Shown in pieces: positions 24,209 through 31,713 of a stretch of 50,075 nucleotides of DNA (positions are counted from its first letter, which is position 1; every line of letters starts with the position of its first letter). The translations under genes were made by a program, and so were the position numbers. Under the pieces are notes generated by a model. It saw nothing but the letters and a program-made list of their open reading frames with translations, did not search any database and had not been told where the DNA came from. The DNA is from Sphingomonadales bacterium (GTDB taxonomy: Bacteria; Pseudomonadota; Alphaproteobacteria; Sphingomonadales; Sphingomonadaceae): NCBI GenBank assembly GCA_016714795.1, contig JADKCA010000011.1:1-50075 (forward strand), read 5' to 3'.

Positions 24209-27200
24209 TAGTTTGCTCCATGCGTCGCATAATAGGCTCTGATTTTTGCCTGGATTTCGCCCGCCATCTCGGCCTCGGCAGGCAGTTTGGCCTTCTCAAG
24301 AAACTCGTTGTAGATCTCCGAGAAATCCATGACAGAGAGATCGAGCCGCGAGAATTCGTCGGCGGTAAAGCCTGCGCATTGCTCGGTTTTTGGCGGCCCC
24401 CACGGCTTGCTGATTTGCGGTCGACCCTGTTCCTGCAAAATGCGCGTCAGCTTCGACTGAAAGCAGCAATAGGCTTTGCGTGACGTCTTGCAGATGCCCA
24501 GGAGCTTCGATGAGCAGTAGCTTCCAAGATAGTGGCACAGGCCCATCCGGTCTTTGACGTCGAGCTGCTTTTCAGCGGTCGAACAGAGAAAGACGGTGAG
24601 GAATTGCGTCGCCACGGCGCTGAGCACAGCCGGGCCACCGGCCAGCGCCGCAGCGCCGGCCCCGGTACTGAGCAACCCCGACACTTTGCCCGCACAGCAG
24701 TTGACGAGGCCGAAGACGGGCTTGTGGCAGGTCTCGCGTGTTCCCTTGAACAGGCTCAGATTGTTTGGATCGAATTCCTTCTCGGCCTGGTCCATCGCCC
24801 CTAGCCCGACCAGCGCATCTTTCATCTCGCTTGAGGCTTCGCGCTCGACCTGTTCACAAACGCCGTTGACGCAATAAATGTCGCCGCCGCACAACAGCTC
24901 AGTCTGAGGCGTCCCGCTCTCGCTAGGGACGGGACAACTATAGACCCGCTCTGCAACTGAGCAGCCACCAGCCGCATTCGGCGGATCGTCGAGGCAGTTA
25001 TCGCGCAAATAGGTGCATTGCGGATTATTCGCGAAATCCTGGCAGTCATTATTGCCCGTCGTCACCCGGGTGCAGCTGTAGGTCCGCGTCCAGGCCCAGC
25101 ATGACTGGGTGATCGCCACGCCTTCGATCACGCGGGTTTGCGGCGAGGCGTCGCTGCAGACTTCGCTTTCAACCGTGCATTCAGCCGACGGGTTGCTGAC
25201 CGGGTTGGTGAACGACACGCACTCGGTCCCGTTGAAGGCCATGCCTGCCGGGCATTGATAGTTAGCCCCGGCGGGAACGCTCGTCGCTTTCGAGCAGAAC
25301 CCCGGCTGCGACAGGTTGAACCCCTCCGGACAGTCGAGTCCTGCAGGCGTCGGGGTTGCCGTCATCTCGCACTGGTTCCCCTCCAGAGTCCCGCTTTCGC
25401 AGCTGTAATTGACCGCCGCCACCGCCGTTTCGACACCGATGCAGTCGGTGCCGACCAGCGTCTCGCCGCCGCTGCAGACAGTGGCGAACGTCGCTGGATT
25501 GGTGACAGCGCCGGTACACATCGTCCCCGAGAGATTGAAGCCCGGCTCGCACGCATAAGTGACTATGATCGGCTGCGTTTCGGCAATGATGCACTCGGTT
25601 CCCGACAGCGCTTCGCCGGGTGCACACGCATAGCCAATTGTCGCGGGCTGCGTGGCGGTCCCGGTGCAGGAGGTTCCACTCAGGGTGAACCCGGGATCGC
25701 ACGCATAACCGAGCGTCGCCGCCTGGCTGCTGCTCCGCAGACAGTTCGACCCCGAGAGCGTCCAGCCCGACGGGCAGGTGTAGCCCACCCCGATCGGCGC
25801 CTCAAAGGTCTGCCCGACGCACTGGTTTCCAGACCGGGTGCCGACCGGGCAGCTAAATGACACATTTGCTGGCTGTGAGGCGGCGGCGACACAGGTCGTT
25901 CCTTCCAGCGTGCCGCCGCTCGGGCAGGAATAGGTCGTTACGGCATTATAATAACACAGTGTGATCGGGCCGAATGGGCCTGCGATTATCGTGGGGCTAC
26001 CAGACCCAAGCCCCGGAACAGCAGGACAGGTCCCACCAACACCGCCAGTGATACATAGACCATTGCCGACATTACCAATCGAGAAACACTCATAGGTCGG
26101 CGTCGCAGCGTAGTTTCCGCCGGCAGTGCAGGTCGTCCCCGACAGCGCGTAGCCGCCAGGGCAGGAATAGGACGGGGTTGCAGCGAACGACCAATTGAGG
26201 ACGCATCGCGAACCGTCAAATGTAGTTCCGGCGTTGCACTGGGGTGTGCCGGTGGCGGGAACAACCTCGTCGAGCGTGCAGTTGGTCCCGGCGAGGGTCC
26301 ACCCGATCAGACAGGAATAATTCGGCGTTGCTGGAACCGTCGAAGGCTGGCTGCAGGTCGTGCCGGAAAGGGTCCAACCTGCAGGGCAGCTATAAATGCC
26401 CGCTGCAGGATGGCTCGTCTGGCGCGTGCAATTGGTGCCGTCGAGCGTCCAGCCAATCGGGCATCTCGCCAAAGGCGTCGCCGGTACAGTCTGGACCTGA
26501 TAGCAGCGCGTACCGGTCAGGGTCCATCCGGTCGGGCAAGACCATTCTCCCGTTGCCGGGTGAGAGGTTGGCCGCGTGCAGGACGTGCCCTCGAGCGTCC
26601 AATCCGGATCGCAGGAATAGACAGGTGTTGCCGGAACACGCGACACGCAGACGTCGCCTTCGAGGGTGTAACCAGCGGGACAATTGAATCCCGTTATCGC
26701 CGCTGGCTGCGAGATCGTCTGCACGCATTGCGTGCCGTTCAGCGTCCACCCGGATTCGCATACAAGTGTGACAGTCGCAGCAACACGCGTGACGCACTGC
26801 GACCCTTCGAGCGTCGATCCCGATGGGCACCCCGTCAGCTGATTGTCGGCACACATCGACAGGTTCTGGGTCGAATTGATATACGCCCCATTCCCCGCTG
26901 GGCCTGACGCGGTGGCCATATAGGTTCCACCATTGACCGTCACCGGCGAACCCGTGACGCTATACGTCACCGCAGTCGGGCAATTATAGGAGAAGCTGTT
27001 CTCGCTGTAATTCAGCCCACCATAGGTGTAGAAGATGTTCGAGCCGGATGCCGTCGCTGGACAGCCCGCTGCCGCAAACGTCCCGCAGCCGCTCGACGCA
27101 GTGTAGTTGATCGGGATGCACCCGAGCCCATAGGCGTTGATGCAGAGCGTCCCCTGGAGTTTCACATCGCTGCAGCTATATTTGTAGCCCGGTGAAAAAT

Positions 27201-27741
27201 GGTGATCGAGCGCGATCTGGCAACTCGGATGCGATGCCGCGACACCCGACCCGACATTGCAGGACGCCTCGTAATAGTGCGTCGCGCCGGGCCGTGTGAT
27301 CGCCTCGCATTTTCCCTGCTCGCCCGACGCATCAATGCCAAGCGCATAAGCAGCCGGGTCTGCGTTGATTTCCTCACCGCGCGCCTTGATGTCATCGGTT
27401 GCATGGACTGGCACACGCGAACGATTGGTGTCGCCCTGGCGCATGACACTGTAAGGTTCGCTCGCAGCCGCTGCATTGCCGCCCGCGACAAGCGCGCTGT
27501 CGTCGAGCGGATCGTAGATATTGGTCAGTTCGGCAGGGGCGTCCTGATACCCTGGAAACTGGTCCGGCGATACCGGCTGTTCTGTCCCTGACTGCGCACC
27601 ATCACGCAGCTTCTTTCCCGTTTCTAGCCCGTCACGGTAAGAATGGTCCTGCGCCGTTTGCGCGAAGACAGCCCCGGACCATCCAAGCAACAGCGCCAGT
27701 GGCGCAAGCCCATAGGCAAAGAGGCGACGGGCAAGGCTCAA
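24208..27741 (-). CDS. traN: Mating-pair stabilisation outer-membrane protein TraN, repeat-rich
   Basis: A 1177-residue outer-membrane protein that contacts recipient cells and stabilises mating pairs; F TraN is 602 residues. The signal peptide is within MSLARRLFAYGLAPLALLLG, with a likely cut after AVFAQ. A Cys-containing N-terminal domain leads into about twenty tandem repeats of ~25 residues (consensus YSCPxGWTLxGTxCxxxxxxPAT, about residues 300-860). The conserved C-terminal TraN domain follows: CWAWTRTYSCTRV, CTYLRDNCLDDPP, CCAGKVSGLL, YCCFQSKLTRILQEQGRPQI. Roughly 75 cysteines are present, two per repeat, implying extensive disulfide bonding. The ATG overlaps the trbC stop. The repeats form an uninterrupted frame and probably extend the protein from the surface. 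No frameshifts were found. Confidence 0.93.
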   Translation of the reverse strand: MSLARRLFAYGLAPLALLLGWSGAVFAQTAQDHSYRDGLETGKKLRDGAQSGTEQPVSPDQFPGYQDAPAELTNIYDPLDDSALVAGGNAAAASEPYSVMRQGDTNRSRVPVHATDDIKARGEEINADPAAYALGIDASGEQGKCEAITRPGATHYYEASCNVGSGVAASHPSCQIALDHHFSPGYKYSCSDVKLQGTLCINAYGLGCIPINYTASSGCGTFAAAGCPATASGSNIFYTYGGLNYSENSFSYNCPTAVTYSVTGSPVTVNGGTYMATASGPAGNGAYINSTQNLSMCADNQLTGCPSGSTLEGSQCVTRVAATVTLVCESGWTLNGTQCVQTISQPAAITGFNCPAGYTLEGDVCVSRVPATPVYSCDPDWTLEGTSCTRPTSHPATGEWSCPTGWTLTGTRCYQVQTVPATPLARCPIGWTLDGTNCTRQTSHPAAGIYSCPAGWTLSGTTCSQPSTVPATPNYSCLIGWTLAGTNCTLDEVVPATGTPQCNAGTTFDGSRCVLNWSFAATPSYSCPGGYALSGTTCTAGGNYAATPTYECFSIGNVGNGLCITGGVGGTCPAVPGLGSGSPTIIAGPFGPITLCYYNAVTTYSCPSGGTLEGTTCVAAASQPANVSFSCPVGTRSGNQCVGQTFEAPIGVGYTCPSGWTLSGSNCLRSSSQAATLGYACDPGFTLSGTSCTGTATQPATIGYACAPGEALSGTECIIAETQPIIVTYACEPGFNLSGTMCTGAVTNPATFATVCSGGETLVGTDCIGVETAVAAVNYSCESGTLEGNQCEMTATPTPAGLDCPEGFNLSQPGFCSKATSVPAGANYQCPAGMAFNGTECVSFTNPVSNPSAECTVESEVCSDASPQTRVIEGVAITQSCWAWTRTYSCTRVTTGNNDCQDFANNPQCTYLRDNCLDDPPNAAGGCSVAERVYSCPVPSESGTPQTELLCGGDIYCVNGVCEQVEREASSEMKDALVGLGAMDQAEKEFDPNNLSLFKGTRETCHKPVFGLVNCCAGKVSGLLSTGAGAAALAGGPAVLSAVATQFLTVFLCSTAEKQLDVKDRMGLCHYLGSYCSSKLLGICKTSRKAYCCFQSKLTRILQEQGRPQISKPWGPPKTEQCAGFTADEFSRLDLSVMDFSEIYNEFLEKAKLPAEAEMAGEIQAKIRAYYATHGAN
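25170..26833 (-). repeat. Tandem protein-coding repeats within traN
   Basis: About twenty imperfect copies of a ~75-bp unit encode a Cys-x-x-Gly-Trp/Tyr/Phe-Thr-Leu-x-Gly-Thr-x-Cys module with a Pro-Ala-Thr linker. One insertion of ~50 residues occurs between copies 10 and 11 (CFSIGNVGNGLCITGG region, about 25950-26090). Copies are diverged at DNA level, so the array is old or selected for variation. Confidence 0.8.
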
Positions 27742-28478
27742 CTCCCACCGGCCTCCATGCGTCTCCGCGCGATCTCTGCAACCGGCGCGCCGGGTCCCTT
27801 GCCGCTCGCAAAAGTGTCGAGAACAAACCCCAGCGTGACGTTACCGCTCATCCGGTCGAACGGCGGCACCTGTGTCGTGCAATCAAAGCCATCGCACGGA
27901 TCGAAATCCGAACTCACCGCGACAAAGGTCGGGACCCCTGTTACATTGAACGCGCGAAACAGACGTGGGTCGATCCCGATATTGCCATATTCCTCATCCT
28001 TCGCGACGACCTTCAGGATTCCCTCCTGAAACGCCTTCATCGAATTGCCTGGGAATCCCCGGAATACCACCGAAGCACCGGCCTTGCCCGCATCACGGAT
28101 CAGAGCCTTCAAACTATCCGTCGGCATCGACAGCGAGGCGAACACGATCAATCGGGGGGCAACACCGGCTTCGTCCTGCTCAGCGCCCGCGCCATCGACG
28201 ACCGCATCGAAATCAATCTTGCCGTCTGCACCCATGCGCATCGTGCGGGTGCCAAAAGGTGCCGCCGCCTGACCAGCAGCAGCCGTCTCCGAAGCCTGTT
28301 CGCGCATCGCTTCGCCGCGCTTCATCACGTCGCGCGCGAACGCCTCCTGGTCTGCGCCATCGGCCTCCGCCTTGTTCAACAGCGCGCCGACATTGATAGT
28401 CTCTACTGTCTGCGCGAGCGCCCATCCGCCAACGGTGAGCGCCACTGCAACCCCTGCGATGATCATCTTCCTCGCCAT
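27738..28478 (-). CDS. trbC: F-type pilus assembly protein TrbC
   Basis: A 246-residue periplasmic protein needed for F-type pilus assembly. The start at 28478 (MARKMIIAGVAVALTVGGWA) overlaps the traU stop (ATGA) and gives a signal peptide with a likely cut after ALAQ. The TrbC_Ftype core is clear: RLIVFASLSMPTDSLKALIR, AGKAGASVVFRGFPGNSM, FNVTGVPTFVAVS. This region has a thioredoxin-like strand-helix pattern without an active-site CxxC. An N-terminal helical region (KAEADGADQEAFARDVMKRG) precedes it. The gene ends by overlapping the traN start. Confidence 0.93.
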   Translation of the reverse strand: MARKMIIAGVAVALTVGGWALAQTVETINVGALLNKAEADGADQEAFARDVMKRGEAMREQASETAAAGQAAAPFGTRTMRMGADGKIDFDAVVDGAGAEQDEAGVAPRLIVFASLSMPTDSLKALIRDAGKAGASVVFRGFPGNSMKAFQEGILKVVAKDEEYGNIGIDPRLFRAFNVTGVPTFVAVSSDFDPCDGFDCTTQVPPFDRMSGNVTLGFVLDTFASGKGPGAPVAEIARRRMEAGGS

Positions 28479-29569
28479 CAAATCCCTCCCACGCAGCAAT
28501 TGCGCTTGCGCCACACGAGATAGCCGAAGTCTTCGCCGACAGCTGGGAGCGCGCGACCGGTTTTGGGGAAGAGGTCCGACGACCCGATATTGGGACAGGC
28601 ATAGCGCCCGCTTACCATCGCGATCGGGTTGGTCGCCTGGACCCGGTATTGCTGCTTGCGCATCACCGGCATCAGATATTTCTTACACAGACCCTTCGAG
28701 CCCATCGTCCCCCAGGCAATCCCCTGTCGGTGCATCTTATAGGCAAAGCGGGCGAGGGCGAGGCGGCTGCTTTGCACTTCGCCGATATGCTGGGCGACAT
28801 TGCCATTGAGCGGATACATCGGCCCTTCGCAGCCAGCGCACCAGAACAGTTCGTCGAGCGACAGATGTGTCGTCGACGCGATGCAATCCGCGGCACACGC
28901 AACCTGCGCGATGGGGTTGGCGAACAATGCGACTTCGGGATTGATCAGGCCGGTCAATACGTCATCGGCCCATAACGGGTCGATCTCGGTCACATAGGCG
29001 ATATCGAACGAAGACTGCTCAACGCATGCCACATCCGCCAGCACCTCGAGCCAATAGATGAGCGGGTAGATGTACCAATGAACCTGCCAGTTCGCGCCAC
29101 CGCGCTTCTTCTCCGGGTCGTTATAGGCAAAACCGTGACCGATGTTGAATCCCGGCGAGATTTTCTTGCCGCCCAGATTGGTGAAGCACCACGGCTTCAT
29201 CGTCACATCGGCGAGCCGCACCGGCTCCCAAAACCCCATCGCAATGCCAATCCGGGGAAGTGGCGTTCCACACAGGCAAATGGGCGACGCCGGATTTTTG
29301 GGGTCGGCCCGGTGCGCGGTCGATGGAAATATCTTCAAGCCGCCAACCGACAGCGGAAACAGGCATCCCCAGCAGATATCGGTGACCGGATTGACGAACC
29401 TGCCTGTGCATTTACCGGGGGTGTTATCGCCTGGGACACTGCTTTCGCCTGCACGGTCGATCGACCCCTGAATGTTGGGGAGCGTCTGCGCCACCAGCTT
29501 TGCGGCGACACCGCCGAAAACGAGCAACGCGCACGCAAGCGCGATCAAACCGCGAGACCAACCACGCAT
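28478..29569 (-). CDS. traU: Conjugal transfer protein TraU
   Basis: A 363-residue periplasmic protein involved in pilus assembly and DNA transfer. It has a signal peptide (MRGWSRGLIALACALLVFGG) and many cysteines typical of the family: CTGRFVNPVTDICWGCLFPL, PICLCGTPLPRIGIAMGFWE, VACAADCIASTTH, LFWCAGCEGPMYPL, and the ending RKRNCCVGG. F TraU is 330 residues. The true N-terminus is ATG 29569; the reading frame happens to be open further upstream into traW because of the traW frameshift. It is separated from traW by 2 bp and overlaps trbC. The abundance of cysteines again fits the operon's own thiol enzymes. Confidence 0.93.
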   Translation of the reverse strand: MRGWSRGLIALACALLVFGGVAAKLVAQTLPNIQGSIDRAGESSVPGDNTPGKCTGRFVNPVTDICWGCLFPLSVGGLKIFPSTAHRADPKNPASPICLCGTPLPRIGIAMGFWEPVRLADVTMKPWCFTNLGGKKISPGFNIGHGFAYNDPEKKRGGANWQVHWYIYPLIYWLEVLADVACVEQSSFDIAYVTEIDPLWADDVLTGLINPEVALFANPIAQVACAADCIASTTHLSLDELFWCAGCEGPMYPLNGNVAQHIGEVQSSRLALARFAYKMHRQGIAWGTMGSKGLCKKYLMPVMRKQQYRVQATNPIAMVSGRYACPNIGSSDLFPKTGRALPAVGEDFGYLVWRKRNCCVGGI

Positions 29570-29571
29570 CG

Positions 29572-30211
29572 TCACGACCCCCGCTGAAGCGGCACGGGGA
29601 TCTCGCGCACGCGCATCACCATGCCGTGCTGCTCCACAACCGCTGGAACGGCCTTGATCCCAAACCGCTCGACCAGCGTTCCACCCTGGTCGAAATAGAA
29701 CCGACGCTGGTGCCTGGTCATGGAATCGAGCGGTGCGCCCTTGACCATGATCAGTTTCGCGTTGAATGCGGTGTAGCGCTTCAGCGCCCAGTTCATCTGC
29801 GCGGGATCGTCGCCGTCGATGAAGACCATCGCCTGGCGGACGACGAGCAGTTCGAGGGGATTTACCCGTTGGCCTGCGCGCGCGATGATATTGCCCTGCT
29901 TGTCGCGCACCTCGTGATCCATGACCATGGAGGGATCGTAGGTCCAGGTCCGCTCGCGCGTCGCCAAGGATATTCCCGCTACGGGATCGGGCCTGCGCAC
30001 CTTGCGCTCTGTGCGCTCGGCCAGCGCGCGGTTCATCCGGTCGATCCCGCCGTTCGCCTGCAGCGCCTTCAGTTTGAACTTCGATCGTCTCCAAGAGATC
30101 CTGTTCGAGCACCGAAAAGACAGCGCCTTGCTGACCGTAATCGCGCGCCATCGCTGGTGAACATGCGAACACGGCCATTGCCGCGACCAGTTTGACCACC
30201 CAGCGGCTCAC
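29572..30211 (-). pseudogene. traW: Conjugal transfer protein TraW (frameshifted)
   Basis: TraW is a periplasmic pilus-assembly protein that works with TrbC. The GTG at 30211 overlaps the upstream peptidase stop (GTGA) and starts MSRWVVKLVAAMAVFACSPA, a signal peptide, followed by RDYGQQGAVFSVLEQDLLET. After IEV, near 30070-30085, the frame must shift by one base to continue as KLKALQANGGIDRMNRALAE. From there the TraW body runs to 29572 (TWTYDPSMVMDHEVRDKQGN, QGGTLVERFGIKAVPAVVEQ). Restored length is about 212 residues, the same as F TraW (210). The extra T in GAAGTTCAAAC is the likely indel. As written no full-length TraW is made, which would impair transfer unless this is a read error. Confidence 0.85.
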
Positions 30212-30738
30212 AATATCATCGCCTTGGCAACGCCGATCAGGCGATCCCGACAGACGAACCCGATCGCCTTGTAGCGACTGTCGAACCCATGCTTGTGCGG
30301 GGTGCCAACATAAAGGCAGCCCGGAGGAATTGTCCCGCTCGGGCCAGCCTCAAGTCTCTCCCCGCGCATCGAGAGAGGCTTGGTCAGGGCAACCATTCGC
30401 CATTCCTTCGTCCCGGCAGAACGAACCAGAACGACGTTGCCGCGATGGACGACCTCATCACCGGCGACTGCGTAAACGATCTTGCCGAACGGCGCAGGTT
30501 CACGCCCGAAATGCGCCACGACCAGCGGATCATTTGGGGGCACGAAAAACACCGTGTCGCCCAGCGCGGCGTGCTTTTGCCGTTCGATGAAAAAGGCCCA
30601 ATTGGGCAGCGATCCGGTCCGGTTGACCAGAAAAAGATGGTCATGGGCAAAGGCGTCGACCCAGCTCCACGCGCCGAGCGCCGACAGCCCGCCCGCCAGC
30701 GCCAGCGTCCGCTGCGCCCAGGACGATGATAACAGCAT
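30208..30738 (-). CDS. S26-family signal peptidase (TraF/TrhF-like)
   Basis: A 176-residue membrane-anchored serine peptidase of the LepB/TraF (S26) family. One N-terminal membrane segment (LALAGGLSALGAWSWVDAF) is followed by the active-site Ser43 in NRTGSLPNWAFF and the candidate general base Lys86 in FGKIVYAVAGDEV; Lys86 lies eight residues before Asp94, as in the family pattern. A C-terminal GCLYVGTPHKHGFDSRYKA box matches the conserved GD/S-Y region. In RP4 and H-type plasmids related peptidases process, and in some cases cyclise, the pilin. Canonical F lacks this gene. It therefore probably acts on TraA encoded in the same operon. It starts 3 bp after trbI and overlaps traW. Confidence 0.87.
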   Translation of the reverse strand: MLLSSSWAQRTLALAGGLSALGAWSWVDAFAHDHLFLVNRTGSLPNWAFFIERQKHAALGDTVFFVPPNDPLVVAHFGREPAPFGKIVYAVAGDEVVHRGNVVLVRSAGTKEWRMVALTKPLSMRGERLEAGPSGTIPPGCLYVGTPHKHGFDSRYKAIGFVCRDRLIGVAKAMIL

Positions 30739-30741
30739 CGC

Positions 30742-31362
30742 TCATTGCCCCATATTCGGGTCGAAACCCGAAGATGGCACGGCTCGCGTCGGCGCACCGG
30801 GTGCGATCATCGGACCGAGCGCAGGCGCACTCATAGTCTGGGGCGCCGACTCGCCGCCCCCGCTGAGCCCGGCAGCAGTCCGCCCCGCCATCATCCGTTT
30901 GCCCACTTCGCCGCGAATCTCGGCCGTAATGTCGGGGGCCGAACCCGCCACGACAGCCTCGCCGACGATCACGGTTTCGCCGCGCTTGGCGCGTTCGCCA
31001 AGAACCTGCTGCATCAGGATCATGAACCGCTTGGTGTCGTTTTGCACCTGCTCGGGACCGTTCCCCGAACGCGCCTCGGTTGCGATGAAGTCATTCACCA
31101 TCCCTGACAGCGACACGGCGACAATCCGCTTGTCGCCCATCCTGTCCACCTGTCGCGTGATCCAGAAGCCCCAGACGATCATCGCCATGAGCACCGCGCC
31201 GAGCAGCAACTGACCCCATGAAAACCCGGCAAAGCCCCTGACATGCCGAGCGCCTTTGGCCCCCAAGAGATCGCCATCGCTGGCGACTTCAGGCAGCGGC
31301 CCGAGCGGCAAGAACGGCTCCGCCATATGGCCCTCCATTGCGACAATTTCAGCACCCATCAT
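30742..31362 (-). CDS. trbI: F-type conjugal transfer protein TrbI
   Basis: A 206-residue inner-membrane protein implicated in pilus retraction. It has a single membrane segment (LLLGAVLMAMIVWGFWITRQ) after a ~50-residue cytoplasmic part. The family core follows (RIVAVSLSGMVNDFIATEAR, then QNDTKRFMILMQQVLGERAK and GETVIVGEAVVAGSAPDIT). The C-terminal ~45 residues are Pro/Ala/Gly-rich. F TrbI is 128 residues, so this version is extended at both ends. The start at 31362 has GAAAGGA in front, although downstream ATGs exist. It lies immediately after the 116-residue ORF. Confidence 0.88.
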   Translation of the reverse strand: MMGAEIVAMEGHMAEPFLPLGPLPEVASDGDLLGAKGARHVRGFAGFSWGQLLLGAVLMAMIVWGFWITRQVDRMGDKRIVAVSLSGMVNDFIATEARSGNGPEQVQNDTKRFMILMQQVLGERAKRGETVIVGEAVVAGSAPDITAEIRGEVGKRMMAGRTAAGLSGGGESAPQTMSAPALGPMIAPGAPTRAVPSSGFDPNMGQ

Positions 31363-31713
31363 CTATCCTTTCACGACATTTGTGCGGGCGACTGGCGCTT
31401 CTATGTCGCCAGGGGTCAGCAATTCCACGAGGCACCGCACCCGGAAAGCGCCCACGATCAGCGCCACCATCAGGAAACCCGTCTGCAAATTGGACAGAAA
31501 CGCAGCGCGGCGCGACGCATCTGCGTCGAGAAAATGACGCGCAAGATTCTCGGCTTCGGCAAAGGTCCCTTCAGCAGTCCCATTTGCAAACATGACGAAG
31601 AAAACGCAGATGACCCCGATCGCGATGAGCAATGTCACCGTCAGCCATCCGGCAACGACGAACACCCGATATGTCGCAGCCGTTAGGCCACGCCGTTCGC
31701 CGATCCCGCTCAT
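31363..31713 (-). CDS. Unknown two-TM tra-operon protein
   Basis: A 116-residue protein with two predicted membrane segments: VFVVAGWLTVTLLIAIGVIC (about 17-40) and LQTGFLMVALIVGAFRVRCL (about 75-95). A short acidic helix lies between them (AEGTFAEAENLARHFLDADA). It overlaps the end of traC (ATGA) and abuts trbI, so it is fixed in the operon. No homologue in the F plasmid was recognised. By topology and position it may help anchor TraC or take part in pilus extension and retraction, but nothing in the sequence proves this. Confidence 0.75.
   Translation of the reverse strand: MSGIGERRGLTAATYRVFVVAGWLTVTLLIAIGVICVFFVMFANGTAEGTFAEAENLARHFLDADASRRAAFLSNLQTGFLMVALIVGAFRVRCLVELLTPGDIEAPVARTNVVKG

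Noticed and set aside
25170..26833. Regular repeats that could suggest a CRISPR array
   Set aside because: The ~75-bp periodicity is in frame with traN, the copies are diverged, and there are no short identical repeats with unique spacers or cas genes.
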